The notes beneath the pieces were generated by a model. It was not told the DNA's origin, searched no databases, and saw only the letters and a list, made by a program, of their open reading frames with translations. Positions 25,481 through 36,098 of a DNA stretch of 64,000 bases are shown one piece after another (positions within the stretch are counted from its first letter, which is position 1; each line of letters opens with the position of its first letter). The stretch is from Ectothiorhodospiraceae bacterium BW-2 (lineage in GTDB: Bacteria; Pseudomonadota; Gammaproteobacteria; Thiohalomonadales; Thiohalomonadaceae). Made by a program: the position numbers and the translations under genes. The stretch spans positions 1,054,001-1,118,000 of the forward strand of contig CP032507.1 of NCBI GenBank assembly GCA_008375315.1. Reading direction: 5' to 3'.

Positions 25481-27610
25481 CTACGGCTCAACTAACTCGA
25501 CCCTTAACTCTAACGACCGCCCCAATCTATCGACCACCTGAACCCGATACGCTCCACTCTGTAACGGCTGCCAGAGCCAATCTCGCTGCAACTGTTTTAG
25601 CGCCACGGGCCGCTGATCGAGAAACCAGCTCACCGGTAACTCACCGCCACTAAACTGCAACCTCACCGCCTCCCCCTGCCATCGCTGACGCCACAAGCGG
25701 CTAACCGGCGGCTGCTGCCACTGCATCCCCCCCCCCTCTGCCTGCGCCCTATCGTTAGGAAAATAGCGTAACCCTAAGGGTAGCTCTGCCGCACTCAGCG
25801 CCAGCCACCGCTGCTGCTGCTCAGTTAACCGATAGCGCGGCAACCCCACCTGCGGTAGCTGCTGAAATAGCTGCCACACCAGTGGCGCGGCATCATTAAG
25901 CCCAACCCTAGGGCTCGAAAAACCGCCATCCGCCCGCCCGACCCAGACCGCCATCGTGTAGTCGCGGTTATAGCCCACCGCCCACGCATCATGAAACCCG
26001 TAACTAGTACCCGTTTTAAGTGCCAGTCGATAGGGCTGCTGGCTAAACCCGATCGGTCTAGCCGCCTCTGCTAACGACTCGGTCACAAAAGCGCTCGCTA
26101 GCGGGGTAAATAGCGGCTCTGATATCGGCTCGACAGCAGTCAAGCCATCGGTCGAAAGTAGCTGTAGCGGCCGCACCACTCCATCATCGGCTAGAGCGCT
26201 ATAGAGCTGTAGTAGCTGTCGTAGCGTCACCCCCACTCCCCCTAGCGCGATCGCTAACGAAGGGGGAGACTGTGAGAGTTGTAGCGCCACCCCAGCCCGC
26301 TTTAACTGCTCAATAAACGGCTCACTGCCCACATAGTGCAGTACCTTAACCGCCGGTACATTGAGCGATAACCGCAGCGCCTCACTTAAACTCACCTCCC
26401 CATAGAAGCGCTCGGTAAAATTTTTAGGTCGATAATCCCCGCTTGCAAACGGTTGATCGAGCACTATCGTCTGCGGATGCAGCCCCCCCTGCTGCATGGC
26501 CAGTGCATAAAATAGCGGCTTAAGGGTTGACCCGGGGGAGCGGATTGCAGCGGTTAAATCGAGATAGCCGTGGCGATCGCTATCGCCATAGTCGCCATGC
26601 CCGACCCAGGCGACAATCTCCCGGGTACGATTGTTGACCACCATCGCCGCCAGTGTCGAGTAGCGATCAAGCCGCTGCTGCTCCCGCGAGCTAATTGTCT
26701 CTAACTTCCGCTGTATCGACGCCTCAATGGTCGTGATCTGACGGCGACTCTCGGTAGGAATAGCCGACCAGAGATAGGGCAGAGAGTTAGCTGCCCGATA
26801 CCGCAGCGGCAGTGGCTGCTCTCGCGCTCGCTGATAGTCAGCGACACTAACCACCCCCTGCGCTAATAGCTGCTGCAAAATCGAGTCGCGAGCGGCCAGA
26901 GCGTTATCGGGGTGGCGATCGGGACGACGCGCCTCCGGTGCCTGTGGAATCGCCAGCAGCAGCGCTATCTGCGCCAAGGTTAGCCGCTGTGGCTCCTGCT
27001 GCCAGTAGAAGCGGGTCGCCGCACGAACCCCCTCCAAGTTACCCCCATAGGGCGCTAACTCCAGATAGCGGCGCAAAATTTGGCGCTTATCCCAACGCTG
27101 CTCCAGCTTTAGCGCCGCCCCTAGCTGCTGCAATTTATAGAGGAGTGTTCTGGGGCTAGGATCACTTAAACGCACTAGCTGCATAGTCAAAGTCGAGCCC
27201 CCCGAATGGATCGCACCACGCCACAATAGCTGCCCTGTCGCCCGTAACAGGGCTAGCAGATCGACACCGGGGTGGGTCTGAAAACGGCGATCTTCGATAA
27301 GCGTTAGAAAGTGCACTAACTGCGGATCGACGCCAGAGAGATCGAGCTGCAAGCGCCAGTAACCATCTGCCGCCAGACGCACCCCCAGCAGCTCCCCTTC
27401 ACGGCTATAGAGTTCGGTCGCATACTCAAGTGGTTCAAAGAGTGGACGGGGCAGCGCGGCTTGGAGTACCACCCACGCCACGCAACATAGCGCCAGCAGT
27501 AGCCCCGCGACGACGATCGCCGACCACAGTCCCTTTAGCCCCTTTCTATCTCTGCCCGTTTGCCCCACAATAACCCAATCGCCCCTAACCGTTACCCTGC
27601 AGACTCCCAT
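25481..27610 (-). CDS. pbpC: Penicillin-binding protein 1C
   Basis: About 709 residues. N-terminal membrane anchor (LWSAIVVAGLLLALCCVAWVV), then a GT51 glycosyltransferase domain (EDRRFQTHPGVD, GGSTLTMQLVR, RRYLELAPYG), then a transpeptidase domain with SPGSTLKP (Ser/Lys), SLNVPA (SxN) and KTGTS, and a BiPBP C-terminal beta domain. It polymerises or repairs peptidoglycan at the inner membrane. The start is uncertain: ATG 27625 or 27610 or GTG 27568, all near the divergent neighbour starting at 27609. In many bacteria it pairs with an alpha-2-macroglobulin; here that gene is 18 kb away. Confidence 0.92.
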   Translation of the reverse strand: MGVCRVTVRGDWVIVGQTGRDRKGLKGLWSAIVVAGLLLALCCVAWVVLQAALPRPLFEPLEYATELYSREGELLGVRLAADGYWRLQLDLSGVDPQLVHFLTLIEDRRFQTHPGVDLLALLRATGQLLWRGAIHSGGSTLTMQLVRLSDPSPRTLLYKLQQLGAALKLEQRWDKRQILRRYLELAPYGGNLEGVRAATRFYWQQEPQRLTLAQIALLLAIPQAPEARRPDRHPDNALAARDSILQQLLAQGVVSVADYQRAREQPLPLRYRAANSLPYLWSAIPTESRRQITTIEASIQRKLETISSREQQRLDRYSTLAAMVVNNRTREIVAWVGHGDYGDSDRHGYLDLTAAIRSPGSTLKPLFYALAMQQGGLHPQTIVLDQPFASGDYRPKNFTERFYGEVSLSEALRLSLNVPAVKVLHYVGSEPFIEQLKRAGVALQLSQSPPSLAIALGGVGVTLRQLLQLYSALADDGVVRPLQLLSTDGLTAVEPISEPLFTPLASAFVTESLAEAARPIGFSQQPYRLALKTGTSYGFHDAWAVGYNRDYTMAVWVGRADGGFSSPRVGLNDAAPLVWQLFQQLPQVGLPRYRLTEQQQRWLALSAAELPLGLRYFPNDRAQAEGGGMQWQQPPVSRLWRQRWQGEAVRLQFSGGELPVSWFLDQRPVALKQLQRDWLWQPLQSGAYRVQVVDRLGRSLELRVELVEP

Positions 27611-28085
27611 GAGCGACAACCCCAATCTCGACTGTACGGCCAGAGTCAGTGGCCGCTGGTACGCCGACCCCCTAACAGATTCGCAGGCACAACAGCTAAC
27701 GATAACAGCAGAGCTGCGGCGTCAACGGGCGCTTAGCCGTGGCCAACGCCACGACACGGCCGATATTATGGCCATGATCGGCCGCTTCTGGTTACAGCAG
27801 CGTCCGCAACTGCCGCTGCTGTTCGAGTCGCCCCATGCCACAGCACTCGCCACCCTCATTCAGGGACAGCTACTGATGAGTTGTCGCTATCTGGGGGGGT
27901 ATGAGGCGTTAGAACGAGGATTTACACAGCTACAGCCCTATCTTGCTCCAGCGGACTACTTTCTGCTCCTAAAGCGGCATCAGCTACTAAAAGAGCTCCC
28001 CACTCACCGCGATGGGCTGCCGCCACAATCGCTATCACAGCTCCTACAGACCGCCATGGTCATCCGTCAGCTCTCAAGAGGGTAA
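27609..28085 (+). CDS. Hypothetical protein, all-helical
   Basis: 158 residues, not recognised. It has no signal peptide and no membrane helix. The composition is rich in Leu, Gln and Arg with predicted helices ([41 protein letters not shown]). It starts head to head with pbpC with overlapping or abutting start regions and overlaps the 3' end of the convergent chemoreceptor gene by 26 bases. Codon use resembles the neighbouring core genes, which supports it being real. Function unknown. Confidence 0.6.
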   Translation: MSDNPNLDCTARVSGRWYADPLTDSQAQQLTITAELRRQRALSRGQRHDTADIMAMIGRFWLQQRPQLPLLFESPHATALATLIQGQLLMSCRYLGGYEALERGFTQLQPYLAPADYFLLLKRHQLLKELPTHRDGLPPQSLSQLLQTAMVIRQLSRG

Positions 28086-30081
28086 AACGGGTAATGAGCT
28101 CGGTCAATTTAGCCGCCTCATCAGCCATCGCCTGACTAGCGGCTGAGACCTGCTCCACCAGCGCCGCATTCTGCTGAGTCATGCTCTCCATCTGGGCAAT
28201 CGCTCCATTCACCTGCGAAATGCCGATCGACTGCTCACGACTAGCGGAGTTAATTTCGCTCATATAGGCACTCACCCGCCCCACGGCTCCCTCAATCTCC
28301 TGTAGGGCGTGACTGGTACTATGCACCCAGTGGCTCCCCTCATCGACCTTGGTGAGAGTATTATTAATGAGATCGGTGATCTCTTTAGCAGAGTCGGCCG
28401 AACGCTGAGCCAGCATGCGTACCTCAGTCGCCACGACAGCAAAGCCACGACCATGATCACCGGCGCGAGCCGCCTCGACAGCGGCATTGAGGGCTAACAG
28501 ATTCGTCTGAAAGGCGATCGAATCGATCACCTCAATAATTGCCGTTACCTGCTTTGACGCGGCGCTAATCTCATCCATTGAGGTCAGCGTCTTGGTCGCC
28601 ACCTCCCCACCGTGGCGTGCTTTAGTGAGGGTCTCACTCACCTGCTGCTCTGCATCGCGCACCCGCTGCTCATTATGGCTGACCGTTGAGGTCAACTCCT
28701 CTAAGCTAGAGGCGATCTTCTCGATATTGGCCGCTAAATCGTTGGTTCGTTGACTTAAATCCTCATTGCCGTTGGCAATCTCGGTCGAGGCGGTCGAGAT
28801 ATTATCCGACGCGTCACTCAAGGTATGGATCATACCCATCAGGCTAGCACGCATACGCCCCATTGCAGTCAGTAGCTCCCCTAGCTCGTCGTTGCTATGG
28901 GGGATAATCTCACAGGTTAAATCGCCTTCGGCCACCGCATCGGCTAGCTCCACCGCATGGACTAAAGGTTGCAAAATAACTCGTCGAGTGGTTAACCAAG
29001 CGGCTACCCCAATTAGGGTCATAATCACCAACAGCGCTATCACCAGCTTTAGCTGAATATTAGCTAGCGCCTCATCTCCCATCGCACGAATCCTCTTTAG
29101 TGTCTGCTGCTGTTCACCTATATCGGTTGCCATCACAATCACGCCAATCTTCTCGCCAATAAAATCGGTGACGGGAAAGATCGTCACATAGCGACTCCCC
29201 ATCATCTGCGAATAGGGCTGCTCTCGCCCCCTATCGAGCAGAGCAGAGCTCACTAGCGGGGTTGTCACCTCGGCACGGGTAGCCGCGGTCAAGACGAAGC
29301 GATCATCGAGTCGAGGATAGCGCGTCTGATCCTGTAGCTGTTTTGCTACCGGCAGCAGAGCGCTATCCATATAGACTGCAAACTCGGTTAGCGGATTACT
29401 CTGATGCCCCTCCTCAACCACTGGACTAAAGGAGTAGTAGATTTCCGTCGAGCCTAGGTGGGTGCCATCGTTATCAGTAATCGGGGTTATACCACGAATC
29501 ACAAACCCGCCCCGCCCCACCTCAATACCGATCAGAGGCCGCTTATCACGATTGACCGCCACTACAGTGCTACGAAACGAAGTTAAATCGTCCGAAATAT
29601 CGACTCTGTTACCCTCACGCACCGTCTGCCAACCATCGCGCCAAGTGCGGACAAAGCTGCGTCCTGTCGGTAGATGGAAATGGAGTCGCAGCTCCTCTAG
29701 GCCGGTCGCGGCACGCCACCCCTCTGCTAAGAGTCGCATTGCTTCTCGTAGCTGTAGCCGCGCCCGCTGTACCGTCGGATCGTTCTCATCGTCCATATTG
29801 CCCTGATGGGCTAGCCGGTAGGCCGACAGCACCTCCGGCATTTGGCTGAAAAAGGCGACCTCCCCCAACGCCTTTTGAGCAATATGGTCAATTTTGCCGT
29901 AAATTTCGTTCATGCGCTTCTCATCGGCACGTTGATAACCGCTGGTTATCAGCTCATCGACCGTCTCACTCTGCTGGTTATTGAGGGATTCGATAATAGC
30001 GCTTAAGACCAACACAATGACCACGGTGCCGATTAACAGCGCGAGAATAATGGGTAGCTGAAATTTAGTTTGCACGCGCAT
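28060..30081 (-). CDS. Methyl-accepting chemotaxis protein
   Basis: 673 residues. TM1 at about 10-32, a periplasmic sensor of about 300 residues (cache-like; [21 protein letters not shown] and [25 protein letters not shown]), TM2 at about 343-365, and a HAMP domain ([23 protein letters not shown]). A long cytoplasmic coiled coil carries the conserved hairpin tip [33 protein letters not shown]. It signals to CheA/CheW. The ligand is unknown, and no chemotaxis genes are adjacent. AAGGAG lies 12 bases before the ATG. Confidence 0.93.
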   Translation of the reverse strand: MRVQTKFQLPIILALLIGTVVIVLVLSAIIESLNNQQSETVDELITSGYQRADEKRMNEIYGKIDHIAQKALGEVAFFSQMPEVLSAYRLAHQGNMDDENDPTVQRARLQLREAMRLLAEGWRAATGLEELRLHFHLPTGRSFVRTWRDGWQTVREGNRVDISDDLTSFRSTVVAVNRDKRPLIGIEVGRGGFVIRGITPITDNDGTHLGSTEIYYSFSPVVEEGHQSNPLTEFAVYMDSALLPVAKQLQDQTRYPRLDDRFVLTAATRAEVTTPLVSSALLDRGREQPYSQMMGSRYVTIFPVTDFIGEKIGVIVMATDIGEQQQTLKRIRAMGDEALANIQLKLVIALLVIMTLIGVAAWLTTRRVILQPLVHAVELADAVAEGDLTCEIIPHSNDELGELLTAMGRMRASLMGMIHTLSDASDNISTASTEIANGNEDLSQRTNDLAANIEKIASSLEELTSTVSHNEQRVRDAEQQVSETLTKARHGGEVATKTLTSMDEISAASKQVTAIIEVIDSIAFQTNLLALNAAVEAARAGDHGRGFAVVATEVRMLAQRSADSAKEITDLINNTLTKVDEGSHWVHSTSHALQEIEGAVGRVSAYMSEINSASREQSIGISQVNGAIAQMESMTQQNAALVEQVSAASQAMADEAAKLTELITRFTLLRADG

Positions 30082-30421
30082 CGGTACAGATTACTCCTTA
30101 AAATTAGTCTAAATTAACAACAGTCAGTCAGCATAGCACACCCTTTTGCTTTTACCCAACTGCGCCTTCCCTGACTTACCCCAAAAAATACGCAAAGCCA
30201 CTTGGCATGATCTCTATCGCGCTAACATATTGTTTAGTAAATAATTTTAATTCTCTCGTTCGGATAATCGGCTCCACACCTACCCTATAACCGTAGAGAT
30301 GCAGTATCATGCACGGCTTAGCTTAAAACCACGGGCAAAATTCAGCAGCGCTTTTGCTGATGAATCGACACCTTTGCTCAACTTAGAATTTAAATTTAGT
30401 CAATAGTGTAACATGTAACTT
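30082..30421. other. 340-bp intergenic region between divergent MCP and glmS genes
   Basis: AT-rich compared with its surroundings, with no open frame I can support. It must hold the promoters of both divergent genes. A TAACAT hexamer ends 7 bases before the glmS ATG, but no convincing -35 is placed 17 bases upstream of it. I found no terminator, repeat or riboswitch-like structure, and no glmS ribozyme signature (not expected in this group). Confidence 0.5.
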
Positions 30422-32218
30422 ATGTGCGGAATTGTTGGATATATCGGTACCGAGGAGGCCACCACCCTTCTCCTCTCTGGTCTGCGAGAGCTAGAGTATC
30501 GCGGCTACGACTCGGCGGGGATGGCGCTAAACGAAACCGATGGCATGAGAAATTTTCGCGCGGTCGGCAAGCTCGATAATCTGCTGCAAAAGGTCGGTGA
30601 TTACCGAACACAAGGGGCGGTGGCCGCCATTGGCCATACCCGCTGGGCAACCCACGGCAAGCCGACCGAAATGAACGCCCACCCCCACCGCCTCACCCAT
30701 AGCGCCGTCGTCCATAACGGCATTATCGAAAACTATACCCAGCTACGGCAGCAGGTCAGCACTGGGTTTAGCAGCCAGACCGATAGCGAGGTGATCGTGC
30801 ATCTGTTTGAGCACCATCTGCAACAAGGTGCCGAGCCACTAAGCGCCTTTCGGGCGGTGCTTAATCGACTAGAGGGGGCCTACGCCATTCTGCTCACCAC
30901 AGAGCAGGCACCGGAGAAGATCTTTTTTGCCAAACAGGGTAGCCCGCTACAGGTCGGATTTAATAACGGCTGCCACTTCGCCTCCTCCGATGCCGCCATG
31001 CTCGACCGCTGTGGGGCCGCAACCTATCTGGAAGATGGAGAGTGGGGCTATGCGACCGCCACTGAACTCCAGCTATTTGATCGAGAAGAAAGTCCCATTA
31101 CCCCGACGATACACCCCCTCCCCGCCTCCAGCCTCTCGGCGCAAAAGGAGGGGTTTCGCTTCTTCATGGAAAAGGAGATCTACGAACAGAGCGAAGTGGT
31201 CAATAGCGTTCTTATGGGACGACTCTCACACCAGGTCGCGCTAGAGGAGCTAGCGCCTGAGTGGTTGCAACCGTTTAGCTCGGTCACTATCTGCGCCTGC
31301 GGGACTAGCTACCACGCTGCCCTCACTGCAAGCTACCTTTTAGAGCGACTCTGCCGCCTACCGACCCATGTCGCCATCGCTAGTGAGTTTCGCTACCGCC
31401 AGCCGGTACTCGATCCGAATGGACTCTTTATCGTCATCTCGCAATCGGGAGAGACCGCCGATACCCTAGAGGCGCTCAAACTGGTTAAACGGGATCGTAT
31501 CGCCACCCTAGCCCTCTGCAATGTCGATAACAGCTCCATGGTGCGTGAGGCCGATCGCGCCATCTTACTCCGTGCCGGTATCGAAAAGGGGGTCGCCTCT
31601 ACCAAGGCCTTTAGTGCTCAGGTCGTTACCCTATGGCTACTCGCCCTCTACTGGGGGCAGATTCGCGCGACCCTCACGCCAGAACAGCTAACGACAGAGA
31701 TTGAGGCCATGCGCCAAATTCATCGGGTCATGGAGGTTCAGCCGAGTGTGCACGACCGCCTAACTCGCCTCTCTAAGCGCTATCTACACGGCCACGGCTT
31801 CTTTTTTATCGGCCGCGATATCTTCTATCCGTTAGCGTTAGAGGGGGCGTTAAAGCTTAAAGAGATCAGCTATCTCCATGCCGAAGGCTATCCGGCCGGC
31901 GAGATGAAGCATGGCCCGATCGCACTAGCCGACGCCGAGCTGTTTACCATCGCCCTCATGGGGCGCAGCCTGCTCTACGATAAGATTAGTAGCAATGTCG
32001 AGGAGCTCTCAGCACGCGATTCGACCATTATTGCCATCTCCACCGACTATGTCGAACTGGCCGACGATCTGATCCAAATCCGCCCTTATAACCACCCGAT
32101 GCTAGAGTTTTTTGAGATGCTAGTGGTGGTGCAGCTACTATCGATGGAGATCGCCATTCGGCTCGGTAATGATGTCGATATGCCGCGTAACCTAGCGAAG
32201 AGTGTAACGGTAGAGTAG
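30422..32218 (+). CDS. glmS: Glucosamine-6-phosphate synthase GlmS
   Basis: 598 residues. Glutamine:fructose-6-phosphate aminotransferase, the first step to UDP-GlcNAc for peptidoglycan and lipopolysaccharide. The N-terminal Ntn amidotransferase domain has nucleophile Cys2 (MCGIVGYIG) and GHTRWATHG; two SIS sugar-isomerase domains follow (ICACGTSYHAAL, ISQSGETADT, VASTKAFSAQ), and the invariant C-terminus LAKSVTVE is present. No ribosome-binding site is visible before the ATG (GTAACTT directly upstream), so translation start may be weak or leaderless. Confidence 0.96.
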   Translation: MCGIVGYIGTEEATTLLLSGLRELEYRGYDSAGMALNETDGMRNFRAVGKLDNLLQKVGDYRTQGAVAAIGHTRWATHGKPTEMNAHPHRLTHSAVVHNGIIENYTQLRQQVSTGFSSQTDSEVIVHLFEHHLQQGAEPLSAFRAVLNRLEGAYAILLTTEQAPEKIFFAKQGSPLQVGFNNGCHFASSDAAMLDRCGAATYLEDGEWGYATATELQLFDREESPITPTIHPLPASSLSAQKEGFRFFMEKEIYEQSEVVNSVLMGRLSHQVALEELAPEWLQPFSSVTICACGTSYHAALTASYLLERLCRLPTHVAIASEFRYRQPVLDPNGLFIVISQSGETADTLEALKLVKRDRIATLALCNVDNSSMVREADRAILLRAGIEKGVASTKAFSAQVVTLWLLALYWGQIRATLTPEQLTTEIEAMRQIHRVMEVQPSVHDRLTRLSKRYLHGHGFFFIGRDIFYPLALEGALKLKEISYLHAEGYPAGEMKHGPIALADAELFTIALMGRSLLYDKISSNVEELSARDSTIIAISTDYVELADDLIQIRPYNHPMLEFFEMLVVVQLLSMEIAIRLGNDVDMPRNLAKSVTVE

Positions 32219-32293
32219 GCGGTACCAATTGCATAAACCACGCCAAGCCGCTAGACTACCCGTCCTCTAACAACCCAACGACAGCAGAGAGTC

Positions 32294-33175
32294 ATGAAAG
32301 GTATCATTCTCGCCGGTGGAACCGGCACGCGTCTCCATCCGGTAACGCTCGCCATCAGTAAACAGCTAGTCCCGGTCTATGATAAGCCGATGATCTACTA
32401 CCCCCTATCGGTGCTACTGCTAGCGGGCATCACCGAGATTTTAATTATCACCACACCAGAAGATAGCGAGTCGTTCCAAAAGCTGCTAGGCGATGGCTCC
32501 CAGCTAGGAATATCGCTTCAATATGCGATTCAACCGAACCCCGAGGGTCTAGCGCAAGCCTTCTTAATCGGCGAGTCGTTTCTAGCGAATGAGAGTGCCT
32601 GCCTTATCCTAGGCGATAACATCTTCTACGGCCACGGTCTGCGTCAAAAGCTACAACATGCCACAACCTTTCAGAGCGGCGCGACGATATTTGGCTACTA
32701 TGTGAACGATCCGAAGCGCTACGGCGTGGTCAGCTTTGATGCCCAAAATCGGGTACTCGATATTGAAGAGAAGCCAACCGAACCGCAATCAAACTACGCC
32801 GTGACCGGTCTCTACTTCTACGATAACCAAGTGGTCAAGATGGCCAAGCAGGTCAAACCCTCGGCACGGGGTGAGCTGGAGATTACCGACCTCAATCGGC
32901 TCTATCTGCAACAGAACCAGCTACGGCTAGAGAAGTTAGGGCGGGGGAGCGCTTGGCTCGATACCGGCACTCACGATTCGCTGCTCGATGCCTCCAATTT
33001 TATTCAGGTGATTGAGGCGCGACAGAATCTCAAAATCGCCTGTATCGAAGAGATCGCCTACCGCATGGGCTATATCGATAAAGCACAGCTACTGATGCTC
33101 GCCAAGCCACTACAGAAGAGCGGCTATGGTGACTATCTCATTCGAGTTGCCAACACCGCTGCAGAGTTTGAATAA
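32294..33175 (+). CDS. rfbA: Glucose-1-phosphate thymidylyltransferase RmlA
   Basis: 293 residues. Joins dTTP and glucose 1-phosphate to dTDP-glucose, first step of dTDP-rhamnose and other dTDP-deoxysugars. Nucleotide-binding [30 protein letters not shown], the metal-binding [28 protein letters not shown] and [11 protein letters not shown] are all present. Its stop overlaps the rmlC start by one base (TAATG). The order here is rmlA-rmlC-rmlB. Confidence 0.95.
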   Translation: MKGIILAGGTGTRLHPVTLAISKQLVPVYDKPMIYYPLSVLLLAGITEILIITTPEDSESFQKLLGDGSQLGISLQYAIQPNPEGLAQAFLIGESFLANESACLILGDNIFYGHGLRQKLQHATTFQSGATIFGYYVNDPKRYGVVSFDAQNRVLDIEEKPTEPQSNYAVTGLYFYDNQVVKMAKQVKPSARGELEITDLNRLYLQQNQLRLEKLGRGSAWLDTGTHDSLLDASNFIQVIEARQNLKIACIEEIAYRMGYIDKAQLLMLAKPLQKSGYGDYLIRVANTAAEFE

Positions 33176-33723
33176 TGGAGTTTCTACCGACCCAACTTGC
33201 TGAAGTTATCCTAATTAAGCCCCAAATTTTTGGCGATGAGCGCGGCTTTTTTATGGAGACCTACCACCAACAGAAGTTTCGTGACGGGGGCATTGAGGCC
33301 CATTTTGTGCAGGATAACCACAGCCGCTCTGTTCAAGGCACTCTGCGCGGGCTTCACTACCAGATAGCCCAGACCCAAGGCAAATTAGTACGGGTAACCC
33401 ATGGCGAGGTCTTTGATGTCGCGGTCGATATCAGAGCAAGCTCCCCCACCTACGGCCAGTGGGTCGGAGAGACGCTCTCAGCTGAGAACCGCCACCAGCT
33501 CTGGGTACCAGAGGGGTTTGCCCACGGCTTCTATGTCTTAAGTGAGCGTGCTGAGTTTACCTACAAATGTACCGCTCTCTACGCCCCAGAGCATGAGCGG
33601 GCTATTCTCTGGAACGATCCTGACATCGGTATTGCGTGGCCACTACTCAACGGCTCTGCGCCGCTACTCTCTGATAAAGATAGTGCTGCCCCACGGTTAA
33701 CTCAGGCCGAGATATTTGCCTAA
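33175..33723 (+). CDS. rfbC: dTDP-4-dehydrorhamnose 3,5-epimerase RmlC
   Basis: 182 residues, cupin fold. Epimerises dTDP-4-keto-6-deoxyglucose at C3 and C5. Motifs: DERGFFMETY, FVQDNHSRSVQGTLRGLHYQ with the catalytic His, VFDVAVDIR, WVPEGFAHGFYVLSE with the second catalytic-site residues, and LWNDPDIGIAWP. Translationally coupled to rmlA. rmlB follows after 39 bases. Confidence 0.95.
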   Translation: MEFLPTQLAEVILIKPQIFGDERGFFMETYHQQKFRDGGIEAHFVQDNHSRSVQGTLRGLHYQIAQTQGKLVRVTHGEVFDVAVDIRASSPTYGQWVGETLSAENRHQLWVPEGFAHGFYVLSERAEFTYKCTALYAPEHERAILWNDPDIGIAWPLLNGSAPLLSDKDSAAPRLTQAEIFA

Positions 33724-33762
33724 AAAAGGTTACCATTCAAAGCAAGGAGCGAATTCTCTACT

Positions 33763-34830
33763 ATGTCCCACACCCCAAAAAATCTGCTAATCACCGGTGG
33801 TGCCGGCTTTATCGGTAGTAACTTTATCCACTACTGGCTCAAACAGCACCCCGAGCAGCGGCTGATCGTGCTCGACGCCCTCACCTATGCCGGCAATCGA
33901 GCCAATTTAGCAGCGGTCGCACAACATCCACAGCTCACCTTTATTCACGGCGATATTCTCGATACCCCCTTAGTCGAACAGCTACTGACCGAGCACCAGA
34001 TCGATACCCTAGTCCATTTTGCTGCCGAGAGCCATGTCGATCGCTCCATTCACGGCCCTGATGCCTTCCTTAAAACCAATATTGAGGGGACTCACAGCCT
34101 GCTTAAAGCAGCGAAAAAGATCTGGCTCGATCAAGTCTCCACCCAGACCGACGCCCACCGCTTTCACCATGTCTCTACCGATGAGGTCTATGGCACTCTG
34201 AAGCCGAACGATCCCCCCTTTAGCGAAACCACCCCCTACCGACCTAACTCCCCCTACGCCGCGAGTAAGGCGAGCTCCGACCATATTGTGCGCAGCTACC
34301 ACCATACCTATAGCCTAAATACCACTTTTAGCAACTGCTCCAATAACTATGGCCCCTACCAGTTTCCTGAGAAGTTAATCCCCTTAATTATCGCCAACTG
34401 CCTCGATGGCAAACCGCTTCCGATCTATGGCGATGGTCAACAGATTCGTGACTGGCTCTATGTCGATGATCACAATCGCGGTATTGACCTGATTATCCAT
34501 CAAGGAGAGATCGATAACAGCTACAATATCGGCGGCAATAACGAGTGGACTAATCTCGATATCGTCACCTTAATCTGTGAGCTGATGGATCAGCACCACC
34601 CTGAGGGTGCCCCCCACCAGAGGCTCATTACCCATGTTAAAGATCGCTTAGGCCATGATCGCCGCTACGCCATTAACGCCGACAAAATCACAACTCAGCT
34701 CGGTTATCAGCCACAAGAGAGCTTTGAGAGCGGGATTCGCAAGACTATTCAGTGGTATCTTGACAACGAGAGCTGGTGGCGGGCGGTCATGGATGGCAGC
34801 TATCGGCAGTGGTTAGAGACCAACTATTGA
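33763..34830 (+). CDS. rfbB: dTDP-glucose 4,6-dehydratase RmlB
   Basis: 355 residues, extended SDR. Converts dTDP-glucose to dTDP-4-keto-6-deoxyglucose. NAD-binding TGGAGFIGSNF, active-site STDEVYG (Thr-Asp-Glu), catalytic YAASKASSDH (Tyr-x3-Lys), NCSNNYGPYQFPEKLIP and DWLYVDDHNRG are present. The reductase RmlD that would finish dTDP-L-rhamnose is not in this window, so the end product could be rhamnose, with rmlD elsewhere, or another dTDP-sugar. Confidence 0.95.
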   Translation: MSHTPKNLLITGGAGFIGSNFIHYWLKQHPEQRLIVLDALTYAGNRANLAAVAQHPQLTFIHGDILDTPLVEQLLTEHQIDTLVHFAAESHVDRSIHGPDAFLKTNIEGTHSLLKAAKKIWLDQVSTQTDAHRFHHVSTDEVYGTLKPNDPPFSETTPYRPNSPYAASKASSDHIVRSYHHTYSLNTTFSNCSNNYGPYQFPEKLIPLIIANCLDGKPLPIYGDGQQIRDWLYVDDHNRGIDLIIHQGEIDNSYNIGGNNEWTNLDIVTLICELMDQHHPEGAPHQRLITHVKDRLGHDRRYAINADKITTQLGYQPQESFESGIRKTIQWYLDNESWWRAVMDGSYRQWLETNY

Positions 34831-35450
34831 GAGCCCTCGCAGCCAAAATCGTCGGTTGGTGTTCATTTCGAAATCTAGTCAACGCTGATTAACAACAGTC
34901 AGAATAACATCAATCACAAACTGCACCACACTCTCATCGAGTCCCGGATACATTGGCAGGGTCAAACATCTTGAGTAGTAAATTTCAGAGTTATAAAATC
35001 TTTCAAATGGGTAGTTGTATAGCTGCTTGTAATAGGGCTGATGATAAATGGGGATATAGTGAACTTGGCAATGAATTTTAAACGATTTTAATATATCGAA
35101 AACCAAATTTCTCGTTTTTGCACCCTCAGTAAATTGTAGGGTGTATAGGTGATGACACACGCTCTGATTAGACGGGTTTGGGGGCAAAATCAACTTATCG
35201 GAAGTTGAGAATGCTCGATGATAGGCATCAAAAATAGCCTCTCGTCTCTCTTTAAAACTATCCAATTTTTTTAGTTGAGATAGACCTAAAGCACACTGAA
35301 AGTCAGTCATGCGGCAGTTAAAGCTCAACTCATCCATCTCATAGTACCAAGGACCATCATGTTCATAGAGAAAGTCGGGACGCCTCGATACACCGTGACT
35401 GCGCATTCTCCTGACTCTAGCGGCAAGCTCATCGCTATTTGTTAAAACAA

Positions 35451-35459
35451 CCCCCCCCC
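35451..35459 (-). repeat. Poly-G (G9) tract causing a frameshift in the aminotransferase
   Basis: On the coding strand G5-A-G9 follows the ACC AC of the catalytic-lysine region. G9 yields GEGGGCFNK and a stop; one G fewer restores GEGGVVLTNS. A slippage-prone contingency tract, an old mutation or a sequencing error are all possible. Confidence 0.7.
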
Positions 35460-35986
35460 TCCCCCGTGGTGATAGTTTTAACGGGATGAAACGAGAAGAT
35501 AGCCGCATCGGTATGGGCACAGCTACCGCACTGATAAGCGATACCGCTATCATCTTTGTAAGTCGTTCCTATGGAGTGAGCCGCATCCTCAATCACATAA
35601 AAACCATATTTTTTTGATAACGCATAAATGGTTGGTAAATCGGCAGCAACGCCGGCAAAATCGACCGGAATAACCACCTTAGGAATCGCCACCGTCTCAC
35701 AATAGAGCTCTAGTTTTTCTGGGGATAGAGAGAGAGAGGCCATATCGATATCGATAAAGTCGCTCCTGCCGCCACAAAACTCAACACAATTGGCCGAAGA
35801 TAGAAAGGTGATAGGCGAGGTAAGCCCCAAATCCCCAGTTTCTATCTTCAAGCCTAAGCAGGCTAAGTGGAGTGCGGTCGTTCCATTAGCGCAGACAATC
35901 GCGTGTTTCGCGCCGGTTAAGTCGGCCAGCGCCTGTTCAAACTGTCGTGCCATATCTCCTGTGGTAATAAAAGGGGATTGTAGTAC

Positions 35987-36098
35987 CTGTTCCTAAAAAC
36001 CTAAGCAAAGTTGCTCATGGCGGTTTTTGGTAATTCGCTCTCCGTTGATAACACCCTTGCGGGCGAGCAACTGGAGTCCTGGTTGAGCAGTCCCAACC
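35987..36098 (-). ncRNA. Omega-RNA-like right-end RNA, copy 2
   Basis: Equivalent of 13819-13930, with the same GGTTG/CAACC hairpin, GTTGCTC/GAGCAAC helix and GCAA tetraloop. Its guide would begin at 35986 and read GTACTACAATCC, which is the pseC-like sequence restored on excision. Confidence 0.5.

Noticed and set aside
30240-30421. Sigma28-type flagellar promoter for the chemoreceptor and a leaderless glmS start
   Set aside because: TAAA and GCGATAG on the minus strand are at the wrong spacing. TAACAT is 7 bases before the glmS ATG, but no -35 supports it.
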